Part shown: positions 21,369 to 31,500 of the stretch, piece by piece
Layout of the letters: each line of letters begins with the position of its first letter
Position numbering within the stretch: the first letter of the stretch is position 1
Assembly: GCA_020852865.1 (NCBI GenBank)
Contig: JADYZZ010000048.1
Location: 1 to 50,176 of the forward strand
DNA length: 50,176 nucleotides
Source of the DNA: Rubrivivax sp.
GTDB taxonomy: Bacteria; Pseudomonadota; Gammaproteobacteria; Burkholderiales; Burkholderiaceae_C
Direction: 5' to 3'
Notes under the pieces: generated by a model
What the model saw: the letters and a program-made list of their open reading frames with translations, nothing else
Databases searched by the model: none
Told to the model about the DNA's origin: nothing
Position numbers and translations under genes: made by a program

Positions 21369-22184
21369 ATGAACGAGCTGCTGCTGTGGTTGGGCGTCGA
21401 CGCCTGGCGCCCGGTCGCGAGCGCGCTGCTGCTGCCGCCGGTGCCGTTCCTGCTGCTGGTGCTGGTGGGGGCGCGGCTGCTGCTGCGTCACCTGCTGCTC
21501 GGCTGGGCGCTGATCGTCATGGCCTGCCTGGGCCTGTGGTTCGGCAGCACCGACGCCGGCGCCGATGTGCTGCGACGCGTGCTGCTGCCGCCGGCGCGCG
21601 CGCTCGCGCCGCCCGAAATCGCCGCGCTGCGCAAGGCCCCGAACACGGCGATCGTGGTGCTCGGCGGCGGCCGCAAGCTGCTGGCGCCCGAATACGGGGT
21701 TTCCGATCTCACGCCGCTGAGCCTCGAGCGCCTGCGCTACGGGCTGTGGCTCGGACGCCAGACCGGCCTGCCGGTGATGTACAGCGGCGGCATCGGTCAT
21801 GGCCGCCCGGCGGGCCCGGCCGAGGCCGAGATCGCCGCGCGCGTGGCCGAGCGCGACTTCAGGCAGCCGCTGCGCTGGCAGGAAGGCAAGTCGCGCGACA
21901 CGCGCGAGAACGCGCTCGAGTCGGTGGCGCTGCTGCGCGGCCAGGGCATCGAGCGCATCGTCGTCGTCACGCATGCCTACCACATGCCGCGCGCGCTGCG
22001 CAACTTCGAGCGCGCGCTGCACGCCGGCGGCGCGGCCGCGGGCCGCATCGTGCTGGTGGCCGCGCCGATGCGGGTGGCGCCGCCCGCGCGCTACGAGCCG
22101 ATCGACTTCCTGCCCTCGCGCTCGGGCTGCTACGACACGCAGCTCGTGCTGCACGAGTGGGTCGGACGGCTGATCGGCGCCTGA
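21369..22184 (+). CDS. YdcF/ElyC-family (DUF218) membrane protein
   Basis: 271 residues with two N-terminal transmembrane helices (SALLLPPVPFLLLVLVGARL and LLLGWALIVMACLGLWFG) and a DUF218 domain from about residue 90: TAIVVLGGGRKL, MYSGGIGH, SRDTRENALESVALL and VVVTHAYHMPRALRNF. Members such as ElyC influence cell-envelope carbohydrate metabolism; the reaction is not established. It follows gcdH by 25 bases, possibly on the same transcript. Its stop region is duplicated just downstream (GGCGCCTGAT twice). Confidence 0.88.
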   Translation: MNELLLWLGVDAWRPVASALLLPPVPFLLLVLVGARLLLRHLLLGWALIVMACLGLWFGSTDAGADVLRRVLLPPARALAPPEIAALRKAPNTAIVVLGGGRKLLAPEYGVSDLTPLSLERLRYGLWLGRQTGLPVMYSGGIGHGRPAGPAEAEIAARVAERDFRQPLRWQEGKSRDTRENALESVALLRGQGIERIVVVTHAYHMPRALRNFERALHAGGAAAGRIVLVAAPMRVAPPARYEPIDFLPSRSGCYDTQLVLHEWVGRLIGA

Positions 22185-22196
22185 TGGGCGCCTGAT
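22176..22196. repeat. direct repeat spanning a stop codon
   Basis: GGCGCCTGAT at 22176-22185 and again at 22187-22196. The first copy contains the TGA of the YdcF-like gene; the second lies in the 45-base convergent gap. Confidence 0.7.
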
Positions 22197-22229
22197 CGCA
22201 GCCCGGTCGCTGCAACGGTGCGATCCAGG

Positions 22230-23378
22230 CTACGGCGCGCGTCGCGCCGTCGGCTCGCGCCCGGCCTGGGCGTCGTCGCGCAACTGCTGCTGGCGCTCGG
22301 CCTCGGCCTGCGCGGCCTGGATGGCGCGGATGCGGCGTGCGTGCTCGGCGGAGTTGGAGCGGCGCAGCGCGTCCATCATCACGACATCGACCTTCATGCC
22401 GCGCTCGAGCATGCGCTCGGTCAGGGCGAGCCCGGCGCCGGGGTCGCCGCCGAGCGCCGCCACCACCTCGTTGGCGAACAGGTCGGCGCGCGCCGTGATG
22501 CCGTCGACCGCCAGGCGGCGCTCGTTCTGCGCCTCGACGGCGGTGAGCAGCAGCCCGGCGCCGGGCAGCGCGAGCGTGAGGATGCGGCCGACCGCGAAGC
22601 CGGTGCTCATGCCCTCGACGCGCTGCATCTGCTCGATCGCCGTCTGGCTGGCCTGGAAGTAGGTGCCGAAGGCAGCCAGCCAGCGGAATTCGTCGCGCGA
22701 GCGCGCCGCGATCACGGCGTTGGCGGGGATCTTCACGCGCTGGCTGCCCAGGCGCGCGAAGGTGTCGGGGTCGGCGTCGAGGCCGCTGGCGATCACGGCG
22801 CCGGCGCAGCCGGTCTGCGTCTCGACCTCGACGCTGCGCCCGTCGGCGAGCGTGAGCCGCATGTGCTGCGTGCCCTGCGCCTCCTTGCGCGCCGCATCCA
22901 TCACCTCCCAGAAGCCCTGGTCGTCGGCGGCGAAGACCGAGCCTCCGACGAACAGGGCCGAGAGGTCGAAGCGCGTCGCCCCGCCGGGCAGCGTGCGGCC
23001 GTTGATCGCCGTGACCACGTCGCCGAGCCGCAGCTCGTCGGGCACCGACTCGTCGCTCCAGACCACGCGCCAGTGCTCGTCGAGCTGCGTCACCTCGCGC
23101 AGCAGTCCGAGATCGTGCGCCGCGAGGCTGCGCCGCAGCGCGTGCGTCGACAGCAGCACGAAGGGCTCGATCTGCGTCGTGCTCGCGCACAGCGCCTCGG
23201 CGGCCCAGGCGACGTGGATCACGGCCTCGCGGAACTGCAGCTCCTGCCGGTAGCGCGTGCGATACAGGTCGCGCTCGAACGCGAAGTCGTAGTCCTTGCT
23301 CTGCGGCAGCACGGTCCCGGCCGCCAGCAGCAGCGACAGCGCCAGCGGGACGCCGATCCGGTACGGGCGGACGCGCAT
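22230..23378 (-). CDS. exported PDZ-domain protein, apparently M48-like without the HExxH motif
   Basis: 382 residues. N-terminal signal peptide (MRVRPYRIGVPLALSLLLAAG). A PDZ-like module is suggested by VPDELRLGDVVTAINGRTLPGG near residue 115. The C-terminal half, with RRLAVDGITARADLFANEVVAALGGDPGAGLALTERM, resembles the part of M48 peptidases after the active site (the Glu-containing zinc-ligand helix and GYDP-like turn), but no HExxH is present; the corresponding stretch reads DEFRWLAAFGTYF. It may be an inactive family member or an unrelated protein. Predicted periplasmic. Converges on the YdcF-like gene and diverges from the Tim44-like gene. Confidence 0.7.
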   Translation of the reverse strand: MRVRPYRIGVPLALSLLLAAGTVLPQSKDYDFAFERDLYRTRYRQELQFREAVIHVAWAAEALCASTTQIEPFVLLSTHALRRSLAAHDLGLLREVTQLDEHWRVVWSDESVPDELRLGDVVTAINGRTLPGGATRFDLSALFVGGSVFAADDQGFWEVMDAARKEAQGTQHMRLTLADGRSVEVETQTGCAGAVIASGLDADPDTFARLGSQRVKIPANAVIAARSRDEFRWLAAFGTYFQASQTAIEQMQRVEGMSTGFAVGRILTLALPGAGLLLTAVEAQNERRLAVDGITARADLFANEVVAALGGDPGAGLALTERMLERGMKVDVVMMDALRRSNSAEHARRIRAIQAAQAEAERQQQLRDDAQAGREPTARRAP

Positions 23379-23384
23379 GCGCAA

Positions 23385-23390
23385 ATCGTA
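23385..23390 (-). promoter_or_regulatory. -10-like TACGAT, 6 nt before start (leaderless candidate)
   Basis: TACGAT on the minus strand ends 6 nt before the ATG at 23378. It matches TATAAT at four of six bases, so it is the weakest of the similarly placed hexamers in the window. Confidence 0.35.
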
Positions 23391-23532
23391 ATCGCGCCGA
23401 TCCTCGTCCGGCGGCTGGTGCGGACCCGCAGTGCGCATGGCGCACGGCGGCCGGCCGACACCGGCGGCGCGGTCGCTCGCGAGCACCCATTCCGCGCGGG
23501 GTTTCCGCGATCTCCCGGCGGGCCGCCGCCCG

Positions 23533-23538
23533 TATGAT
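23533..23538 (+). promoter_or_regulatory. -10-like TATGAT before the Tim44-like gene
   Basis: TATGAT matches five of six consensus bases and would give a leader of about 83 nt with AAGGA before the ATG. The divergent gap 23379-23627 holds no gene. Confidence 0.4.
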
Positions 23539-23627
23539 GCGCGTCGCGCAAGCGGCCGCCCTGCGCCCGCACCGGCTGCCGGGGCGGACACCCTGAACCG
23601 GCATCGAATCGATACCGCAAGGACGAC

Positions 23628-24593
<966 letters not shown>

Positions 24594-24619
24594 GAGCCGG
24601 GAGCGGCAGCGTGCGGCGC

Positions 24620-25528
24620 ATGCCCGCCGCCGCAGGGGATCGCCGCGGCGCGCGCGGGCGCGCCGCGGCCGCGTCGGCGCTGGCGCGGCTGGCGTCGTTG
24701 AAGGCGCCGGCTGCGCTGACGAAGCTGGCGAAGCTGACGACGCTGACTGCGCTGGCCACGCTGCTCGGCGGCTGTGCGAGCGCGCCGCTCGCGCTCGACC
24801 GACCGGTGGTGCTGCTCGGCGAGGTGCACGACAACACCGCCCAGCACGCGCTGCGGCTGGCGGCGCTCGGCGCCTTGCTCGAGCGTGGTGCGCGCCCGGC
24901 GCTGGCGATGGAGCAGATCGACCGCGAACGCCAGCCGCAGCTCGACGCGCTGCTGGCCCGCCAGCCGCCGCCCGACGCCGCCACGGTGGCAGCGGCCGTC
25001 GTCGACAAGAGCTGGAACCGCGCCTTCTACGAGCCCTACATCGCGCTGGCGCTGCGCTACCGCCTGCCGATCGTGGCCGCGAACGTGGGTCGCGACGAAG
25101 CGCGGCGCGTGATGCGCGAAGGCCTCGCCGCAGCCGGCTTCGACGCCGCGGTGCCCGCGCCGCTGCTCGCGGCACAGGCGCACGACATCGAACAGGGCCA
25201 TTGCGGCGCGCTCGATGCCGCCACGGCGCAGCGCATGGCGCTGGCGCAGGTGGCGCGCGACCAGTTCATGGCCCGGGTGCTCGAGCGTCACGCGGCACGC
25301 GGTGTGGTTCTGCTGGCCGGCAACGGCCATGTGCGCAGCGACATCGGTGCACCGCACTGGCTCGACGCCGCAACGCGTGCGCGCAGCGAGGCCATCGGCC
25401 TGGTCGAACAAGGCGAAGACGACGACGGGCACTACGACCGCCGCCTCGTCACGCCGCGCCAGCCGCGTGCCGATCCTTGCGCAGCGCTGCGGCGCCCGGG
25501 CGCGCCGGCGCCGCGCCCGGCCGCGTGA
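24620..25528 (+). CDS. ChaN-family (haem-binding) lipoprotein
   Basis: Up to 302 residues. The lipobox LLGGC places the acylated Cys near residue 52 if the ATG at 24620 is used; a TTG at 24698 would give a more typical 25-residue lipoprotein signal (MKAPAALTKLAKLTTLTALA). The mature part matches ChaN: RPVVLLGEVHDNTAQHALRL, RPALAMEQIDRERQ, DKSWNRAFYEPYIALALRYRLPIVAANV and VLLAGNGHVRSDIG. ChaN proteins bind haem at the outer membrane in iron uptake (known for a homologue). The C-terminus is Pro/Arg-rich and its stop codon begins a 14-bp tandem repeat. No TonB receptor lies nearby. Confidence 0.85.
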   Translation: MPAAAGDRRGARGRAAAASALARLASLKAPAALTKLAKLTTLTALATLLGGCASAPLALDRPVVLLGEVHDNTAQHALRLAALGALLERGARPALAMEQIDRERQPQLDALLARQPPPDAATVAAAVVDKSWNRAFYEPYIALALRYRLPIVAANVGRDEARRVMREGLAAAGFDAAVPAPLLAAQAHDIEQGHCGALDAATAQRMALAQVARDQFMARVLERHAARGVVLLAGNGHVRSDIGAPHWLDAATRARSEAIGLVEQGEDDDGHYDRRLVTPRQPRADPCAALRRPGAPAPRPAA

Positions 25529-25616
25529 GACCGGCCGCGTGAATCGGGCCGCGTGAATCGGGCCGCGTGAATCGGGCCGCGTGAATCCGACCGCGTCAAT
25601 CCGGCCGCGCCATCGA
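25519..25616. repeat. 14-bp tandem repeat starting at the chaN-like stop codon
   Basis: About seven copies of a 14-mer, consensus GGCCGCGTGAATCG. Copies 2-4 are identical, copy 5 differs by one base and the outer copies are degenerate. Copy 1 contains the TGA stop. The array fills most of the convergent gap to the zinc-ribbon gene. Confidence 0.9.
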
Positions 25617-25633
25617 CCCTCGCCCGCGGCACC

Positions 25634-25858
25634 TCAGGTCGCCGCCTGCTGCGGCGCCGCCTCTCCCGCTTCGGGCGGCGCGGCGCCTTCGGCCTGCCGC
25701 GCCCCAAACGCCTGCAGCGCGCGTTCGAACTCGGCCCGCGCCTCGGCACTGACCGCGGCACCGCATTCGTAGCAGGCGCCGCGCATGCGGTCGTACCAGC
25801 GGCAGCCGCATTCGTCGCAGGCCAGTTCGGGCGCGCCGGCCGGGTTGCGGAAGATCAC
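25634..25858 (-). CDS. small zinc-ribbon protein
   Basis: 74 residues from a GTG that overlaps the stop of the preceding gene (GTGA). Two cysteine pairs, CDECGC and CYECG, separated by the short RWYDRMRGA loop, form a four-Cys zinc ribbon; the Ala/Glu/Gln-rich C-terminus is probably disordered. Function unknown. As the last member of a three-gene overlapping operon with the flavin oxidoreductase, it may act with that enzyme or regulate it, but there is no direct evidence. Confidence 0.7.
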   Translation of the reverse strand: MIFRNPAGAPELACDECGCRWYDRMRGACYECGAAVSAEARAEFERALQAFGARQAEGAAPPEAGEAAPQQAAT

Positions 25859-26310
25859 CGGCAGGCCCCCATGAAGGCGTAGCCGATCGCCTCGAGCAGC
25901 TCGTCGAAGCCGCGCTCCTCGAGCTCGGCGCGCCGGTGCAGCACGTAGCAGATGATCGAGCCGTTGCGGATGCACGCGCGCAGCGCTTCGAACAGCGCGC
26001 CGTCGAGCGCGCGCGCGAGCGCCGCGAGCGCCTCGTCGTCGGCGGCGAAGACGAGATCGGCACCGCTCGCGCCGTAGCCGGCGAAGGGCGCGCAGCGCGC
26101 CGCGAGGCCCTCGGCGCCCGTCTCCCACAGCAGCATCGTCTGCGGCGCCGAACGCGCGACGAGCGCGATGCGCGCGCCGGGCGCGAGCGGCGCGAACAGG
26201 CCCGCATGGCGCTGCGCTGCCGCCCGCCACGCCGTCGGTGCCGGCAGCATGGGAGGCGTGGGCGGCGTGGGCCGTGTTCGCAGCGCTGGCGGCACCGGTG
26301 GTGGCGTCAC
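25855..26310 (-). CDS. unknown protein in the flavin oxidoreductase operon
   Basis: 151 residues if translation begins at the GTG overlapping the oxidoreductase stop (GTGA), or 131 from the ATG at 26250; the extra N-terminus is Pro/Thr-rich. Not recognised. It looks like a compact alpha/beta protein: RIALVARSAPQTMLLWETG, ADLVFAADDEALAALARALDG, SIICYVLHRRAELEERGFDELLEAIGYAFMG. No membrane segment. Its stop overlaps the zinc-ribbon start. Tight overlap on both sides implies it is made in fixed ratio with the oxidoreductase. Confidence 0.65.
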   Translation of the reverse strand: MTPPPVPPALRTRPTPPTPPMLPAPTAWRAAAQRHAGLFAPLAPGARIALVARSAPQTMLLWETGAEGLAARCAPFAGYGASGADLVFAADDEALAALARALDGALFEALRACIRNGSIICYVLHRRAELEERGFDELLEAIGYAFMGACR

Positions 26311-28277
26311 AGCCTGACTCCGAGCCGGAAGCCCTCCTGGATCGCCTGCTCGAGCCCGCGCGGCACGAGCGCGTCGCCCGCGCCGTGCAGCTCGTCGATC
26401 ATCCACTCGAACTCGTGCAGCAGCTCGTGCGCCGGCGCGGCGGCGGCGGCGAGGATCACGCTGTCGGCGGGGATCTTCGTCTCCACGCCCTTGGCGTCGC
26501 GCACGGTCGCGCCCGCGTCGTCGACCGCGAGCAGCTGCGCGCCGGTCAGGCAGGCGATGCCGAGCTCCTCGACCCAGGCCGAGTGGCGCCACTTGAACGA
26601 GGGTTTCACGTCGCCCGCGATGCGCCTGCTCGTCTCGACCACCGTGACCTCGGCGCTGCGGTGCTTGCGCAGCGATTCGGCAATCGTCAGCCCGATCTTG
26701 CCGCCGCCGACGACGACCACGCGCCGGCCCGGCTGCACCCGGCCGTGCGCGACGTCGAAGGCGTCGAGCAGGCGCTCGGCACCCGGCAGGTGCGCGCAGC
26801 GCGAGCGGTCGGTGTGCGCGCCGGCGGCGACGACGCATGCGTCGTACTGGTGCAGCACGCTGCGCATGAACTTCGCGTGCACCTCGGTGTTCAGGCGCAG
26901 CTCGATGCCGAGCTTCTTCGCCATCACCTCGTAGTGCTGCACCACGGAGAGCAGGTCGTCGGGCCGCGCCAGGTCGTTCTGCGCGAAGGCGCGCAGATTG
27001 CCGCCGATGCGATCGGCCTTGTCGAAGACGGTGACTTCGTGGCCGCGCCGGGTGGCGGCGATCGCGCACTCCATGCCCGCCGGGCCGGCGCCGATCACCA
27101 TGATCTTCTTCTTCACCGCGGCCGGCGTGACCTGGTATTCGGGCTCGACCTCGTGGCCGAGCGCCGGATTCATCGTGCAGGTGTAGGGCAGGTCGCGGAA
27201 CAGCCGCGACAGGCAGTTCAGCGAACCGATGCAGCGGCGCACCTCGTCGAGCCGGTCCTCGGCCGCCTTGTGCACGAGCTCGGGGTCGGCCAGCAGCGGG
27301 CGGCACACCTCCCAGTAGTCGAACATGCCCTCGCGCAGGCAGGCGTCGGCCATGCGCGGGTCGGGCAGGCGGTTGCCGAAGGCGACGAGCGTGTTCGGGA
27401 ACATCCGCTTGGCGCGCGCGGCGAGGCGGTTCCAGTGCCCGGGCTCGATGTCGCGGCCGATCGACGACTCGGGCGCCTCCTGCCAGCCGACGGTCACGCT
27501 GATCATGTCGACGCCGACGTCCACTGCCTGCTGCATCAGCTCGAAGCACTCGTCCTCGGTGTTGCCGCCCCATTTGTCCATCAGCTCGGCGCCGTTGAGC
27601 CGCACGACGAGCGGGTGCTCGGGCGTGGCCTGCTTGATGGCGTCGATCAGCTCGCGCATGAAGCGGCCGCGATTGACGAGCGAGCCGCCGTACTCGTCGC
27701 TGCGCTGGTTCGTGAAGCGCGAGTTGAAGTTCGCCAGCAGATAGCCCATGAAGCTCGTGACCTCGGTGCCGTCGAAGCCGGCGCGCACCGAGCGCTTCGC
27801 GGCGTCGGCGTGCTGGGCGATGCAGGCGCGTATCTCGTCCTTGCTCATCACCCTGGCCGGACGGAAATGCGGCAGCGTCTGCGGCACGTCCGAGGGCTGG
27901 ATGCAGTAGCCCAGGTCGATGCCGCCGTAGCGCCCGGCGTGCAGGATCTGCTGGATCGCGATCGCGCCCTGGGCCTTGATGTCGGCCGCGATGCGCTCGA
28001 ATGCGGGCAGGAAGCGGTCGTCGTAGATCGCGAGCTGGCGGAAGTAGCCCTTGCCCTCGCCCAGCGGATCGGGATACGCGCCCTGGTTGGTGACGATGCC
28101 GCAGCCGGTGCGCGCGATGACGCGCATGCGCGCGAACTCGCGCTCGCTGACCTGGCCGTCGCGGCCGTTGTAGTTGGAGACGCAGCAGGCGCCGTACTTG
28201 ATGCGGTTGGGCGCGGTGAAGCGGCCCAGGCGCGCCGGCTGGAACAGATGCGGCAGCTTGGCATGTCCTGGCTTCAT
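26307..28277 (-). CDS. NADH:flavin oxidoreductase / 2,4-dienoyl-CoA reductase-like enzyme
   Basis: 656 residues, the trimethylamine dehydrogenase/dienoyl-CoA reductase architecture: an old-yellow-enzyme FMN barrel (about 1-345, with QILHAGRYGG, FDGTEVT and CRPLLADP), a cluster-binding segment, then FAD/NAD Rossmann domains (MVIGAGPAGMECA and VVVVGGGKIGL). The cluster segment reads CIGSLNC ... TCTMNP: cysteines at 349, 355 and 367, but residue 352, where a cysteine is expected, is serine (codon TCG, 27222-27224). The cluster may be absent or use Ser. AAGGAG precedes the ATG. Substrate unknown; demethylation of an N-methyl compound or enoyl reduction are possibilities. Two small genes overlap it downstream. 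Confidence 0.9.
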   Translation of the reverse strand: MKPGHAKLPHLFQPARLGRFTAPNRIKYGACCVSNYNGRDGQVSEREFARMRVIARTGCGIVTNQGAYPDPLGEGKGYFRQLAIYDDRFLPAFERIAADIKAQGAIAIQQILHAGRYGGIDLGYCIQPSDVPQTLPHFRPARVMSKDEIRACIAQHADAAKRSVRAGFDGTEVTSFMGYLLANFNSRFTNQRSDEYGGSLVNRGRFMRELIDAIKQATPEHPLVVRLNGAELMDKWGGNTEDECFELMQQAVDVGVDMISVTVGWQEAPESSIGRDIEPGHWNRLAARAKRMFPNTLVAFGNRLPDPRMADACLREGMFDYWEVCRPLLADPELVHKAAEDRLDEVRRCIGSLNCLSRLFRDLPYTCTMNPALGHEVEPEYQVTPAAVKKKIMVIGAGPAGMECAIAATRRGHEVTVFDKADRIGGNLRAFAQNDLARPDDLLSVVQHYEVMAKKLGIELRLNTEVHAKFMRSVLHQYDACVVAAGAHTDRSRCAHLPGAERLLDAFDVAHGRVQPGRRVVVVGGGKIGLTIAESLRKHRSAEVTVVETSRRIAGDVKPSFKWRHSAWVEELGIACLTGAQLLAVDDAGATVRDAKGVETKIPADSVILAAAAAPAHELLHEFEWMIDELHGAGDALVPRGLEQAIQEGFRLGVRL

Positions 28278-28585
28278 GACCCTGTCGCTCCTTCGGTTGC
28301 GCGGTCGCCGGCTGGCCGGGCGCGGCGCGCCCGCCATGCCGCCGGCGCGCGGCGCGCCGCTTGTGCCCGACGCACGGGGCGATCGTATGCGCCGGGCCGT
28401 TGCGGCTCCAGCGAATTCGGCGCGGCGGCACGGGTCTCGGCCCCGGCCCGGACCCGGCCACGTCCCCCGCGATGGGCACGGCGCTGCGCTCTGCGACCCA
28501 CGCGCTCAGGCCAGGCGAGCGCCGCCGGCCCGAGGCGCCAAGGCTGCGAACCGGCCCGCGCCGGGACCGCGCGGCCTCGATGCCG
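28278..28585. other. intergenic gap with two GC-rich hairpins
   Basis: 308 bases between the purL stop and the oxidoreductase start, with no convincing gene. It holds GGGCGC/GCGCCC (28318-28332, loop 3) and CGGCGCG/CGCGCCG (28343-28359, loop 3), both upstream of the oxidoreductase start. I could not identify a clear promoter. Confidence 0.5.
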
Positions 28586-31500
28586 TCACGCCAGCCAGCG
28601 CCGCGCGTTGTGGAACATGCGCAGCCAGGGGCTGGGCGCCGAGACGTCGCCGCCGCTCCAGCTCATCTGCACGTTGCGCACGACGCGCTCGGGGTGCGGC
28701 ATCAGCGCCGTGAAGCGGCCGTCGGCGGTAGTCACGCCGGCCAGGCCCTCGGGGCTGCCGTTGGGATTGAACGGATAGGCCTCGGTGGCGCGGCCATGGT
28801 GGTCGACGAAGCGCAGCGCGCGCTGCACGCGCGCGGCGTTGCCGCGCTGTGCGAAGTCGGCGCAGCCCTCGCCGTGCGCCACCGCGATCGGCATGCGGCT
28901 CCCCGCCATGCCGGCGAAGAACAGGCTCGGGCAGGCCAGCACCTCGACCATGACGAGCCGCCCCTCGAACTGCTCGCTCTTGTTGCGCGTGAACCTGGGC
29001 CAATGCTCGGCGCCCGGGATCATCGGGGCCAGCGCGGCCAGCATCTGGCAGCCGTTGCACACGCCGAGCGCGAACACGTCGGGGCGCGCGAAGAAGGCGG
29101 CGAACTGCTCGGCGAGCAGCGGGTTGAAGCGCACCGAGCGCGCCCAGCCTTCGCCGGCGCCCAGCGTGTCGCCGTAGCTGAAGCCGCCGCCGGCCACCAG
29201 GCCCTGGAAGCTTTCGAGCCGCACGCGGCCGTGCTGCAGATCGCTCATGTGCACGTCGTAGCTGTCGAAGCCGGCCGCGGCCATCGCCCAGCTCATCTCG
29301 AGCTGCGAGTTCACGCCCTGCTCGCGCAGGATCGCCACCTGCGGCCGCGCGGTCAGCACGGCCGGCGCGGCCAGCGCGTCGAACGTGAGGTGCCGATGCA
29401 GGCCGGGGTCGTCGGCGGCGCCGGCCGCGGCGTGCTCGGCGTCGGCGCAGACCGGGTTGTCGCGCTGGCGCGCGATGCGCCAGCTCACCTCGTCCCAATG
29501 CTGCTGCAGCTCGGCCAGCGGCGCCGCGAAGCGGCACTGCGTGTCGCGCCAGACCTCGAGCACGCCGCGCGCGTTGGTCTTGCCGATCGCGTGCGCGTGG
29601 CGCGCCAGGCCGTGCGCGCGCAGCACCGCCATCACCGCGTCGCGCTGCGCCGTGGCGACCTGGAGGACGACGCCCAGTTCCTCGTTGAACAAGGCCTCGA
29701 GCGTGAGCCGGTTGCGGCGCTCGCCAACCTGCGCGGCCCAGTTCTTGGAGTCGCCGAACTCGGCGCGGCTGTCGGCGATGCCGTCGCCTTCGGTGACGAG
29801 GATGTCGACGTTCAGGCTCACGCCGAGGCGGCCGGCGAAGGCCATCTCGCACACGCAGGCCCACAGGCCGCCGTCGCTGCGGTCGTGGTAGGCGAGCACC
29901 CGGCCTTCGGCGCGCAGCGCGTTGACGGCAGCCACCAGCGCCTTCAGGCGCGCCGGGTCGTCGAGGTCGGGCACCTCGTCGCCGAAGCGCCCGAGCACCT
30001 GCGCCAGCATCGAGCCGCCCATGCGCCGGCGGCCGCCGCCGAGGTCGACGAGGATGAGCGTGGTGTCGCCGCAGGCCGCGCCGCCCGGTGCCGCGGCGAC
30101 GGTCTGCAGCTGCGGCGTGAGCGTGCCGCGCACGTCGGCCAGCGCGGCAAAGGCGCTGACGACGAGCGAGACCGGCGCCGTCACCTGCCGCGCCTCGCCG
30201 CCCTCGCTCCAGCGCGTGCGCATCGACAGCGAATCCTTGCCCACCGGGATGCCGATGCCCAGCGCCGGGCACAGCTCGAGCGCCACGGCGGCGACGGTGT
30301 CGTACAGCGCCGCGTCCTCGCCCGGCTCGCCGCAGGCGGCCATCCAGTTGGCGCTGAGCTTGACGCGGGCCAGTTCGATCGGCGCGGCCAGCAGGTTGAG
30401 GATGGCCTCGGCCACCGCCATGCGCCCCGAGGCCGGCGCGTCGAGCGCGGCCAGCGGCATGCGCTCGCCCATGCTCATGGCCTCGCCGGCGAAGCCCACG
30501 TAGTCGGCCAGCGTCACCGCGCAGTCGGCCACCGGCACCTGCCAGGGGCCGACCATCGGGTCGCGATGGCTGAGCCCGCCGACGGTGCGGTCGCCGATCG
30601 TGACGAGAAAGCGCTTGCTGGCCACCGTCGGGTGGCGCAGCACGTCGCGCGCCACCGCCTCGAGCGCCACGCCGTCGAGATCGAGTGCGGCCTCGCGCCG
30701 CGCCACGCGCGCGACGTCGCGCTGCATCCTGGGCGGCTTGCCGAAGAGCACCTCCATCGGCATGTCGATGACGCGCTGGCCGCGCGCGCCGCCCGCTGCG
30801 CCTGCGCCTCCGCCCGCCGCGCTGTCGATGCCCGCGCCGCCCCCGTCGCCCTCACCGCTTTCGACGCCTGCGCCGCCCCCGCTGCCCTCGCCGAGCCCGC
30901 CGCTTTCGACGACGAGCCGCGGCTCGGCGCTGGCCACGCCCAGCACCGCGAACGGACAGCGCTCGCGCGCGCACAGTTGCTCGAACAGCGGCAGCGCCGC
31001 CGCGTCGAGCGCCAGCACGTAGCGCTCCTGGCTCTCGTTGCACCAGATCTCCCGGGGCGCGAGCCCGCTCTCCTCGAGCGGCACCGTGGCCAGATCGAAG
31101 CGCGCGCCGAGCCCGGCGCCGTCCACCAGTTCGGGCAAGGCGTTGGACAGGCCGCCCGCGCCGACGTCGTGGATCGCGAGGATCGGGTTGGCTTCGCCCA
31201 GCGCCCAGCAGTGGTCGATGACCTCCTGCGCGCGCCGCTGCATCTCGGGGTTGCCGCGCTGCACCGAGTCGAAGTCCAGCGCCTCGGTGTTGCTGCCGGC
31301 AGCCATCGAGCTGGCGGCGCCGCCGCCCATGCCGATGCGCATGCCCGGGCCGCCGAGCTGCACGAGCAGGGTGCCGGGGGCGAAGCGCTTCTTGTGGATC
31401 TGCGCGTCGCCGATCGCACCCAGCCCGCCGGCGATCATGATCGGCTTGTGGTAGCCGCGCAGCACGCCGGCCACCTCCTGCTCGAAGACGCGCAGGCAGC

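Noticed and set aside
28318..28359. GC palindromes upstream of the flavin oxidoreductase as terminators
   Set aside because: No T-run, and GC-rich palindromes of this size are frequent at this composition; noted only as content of the gap.
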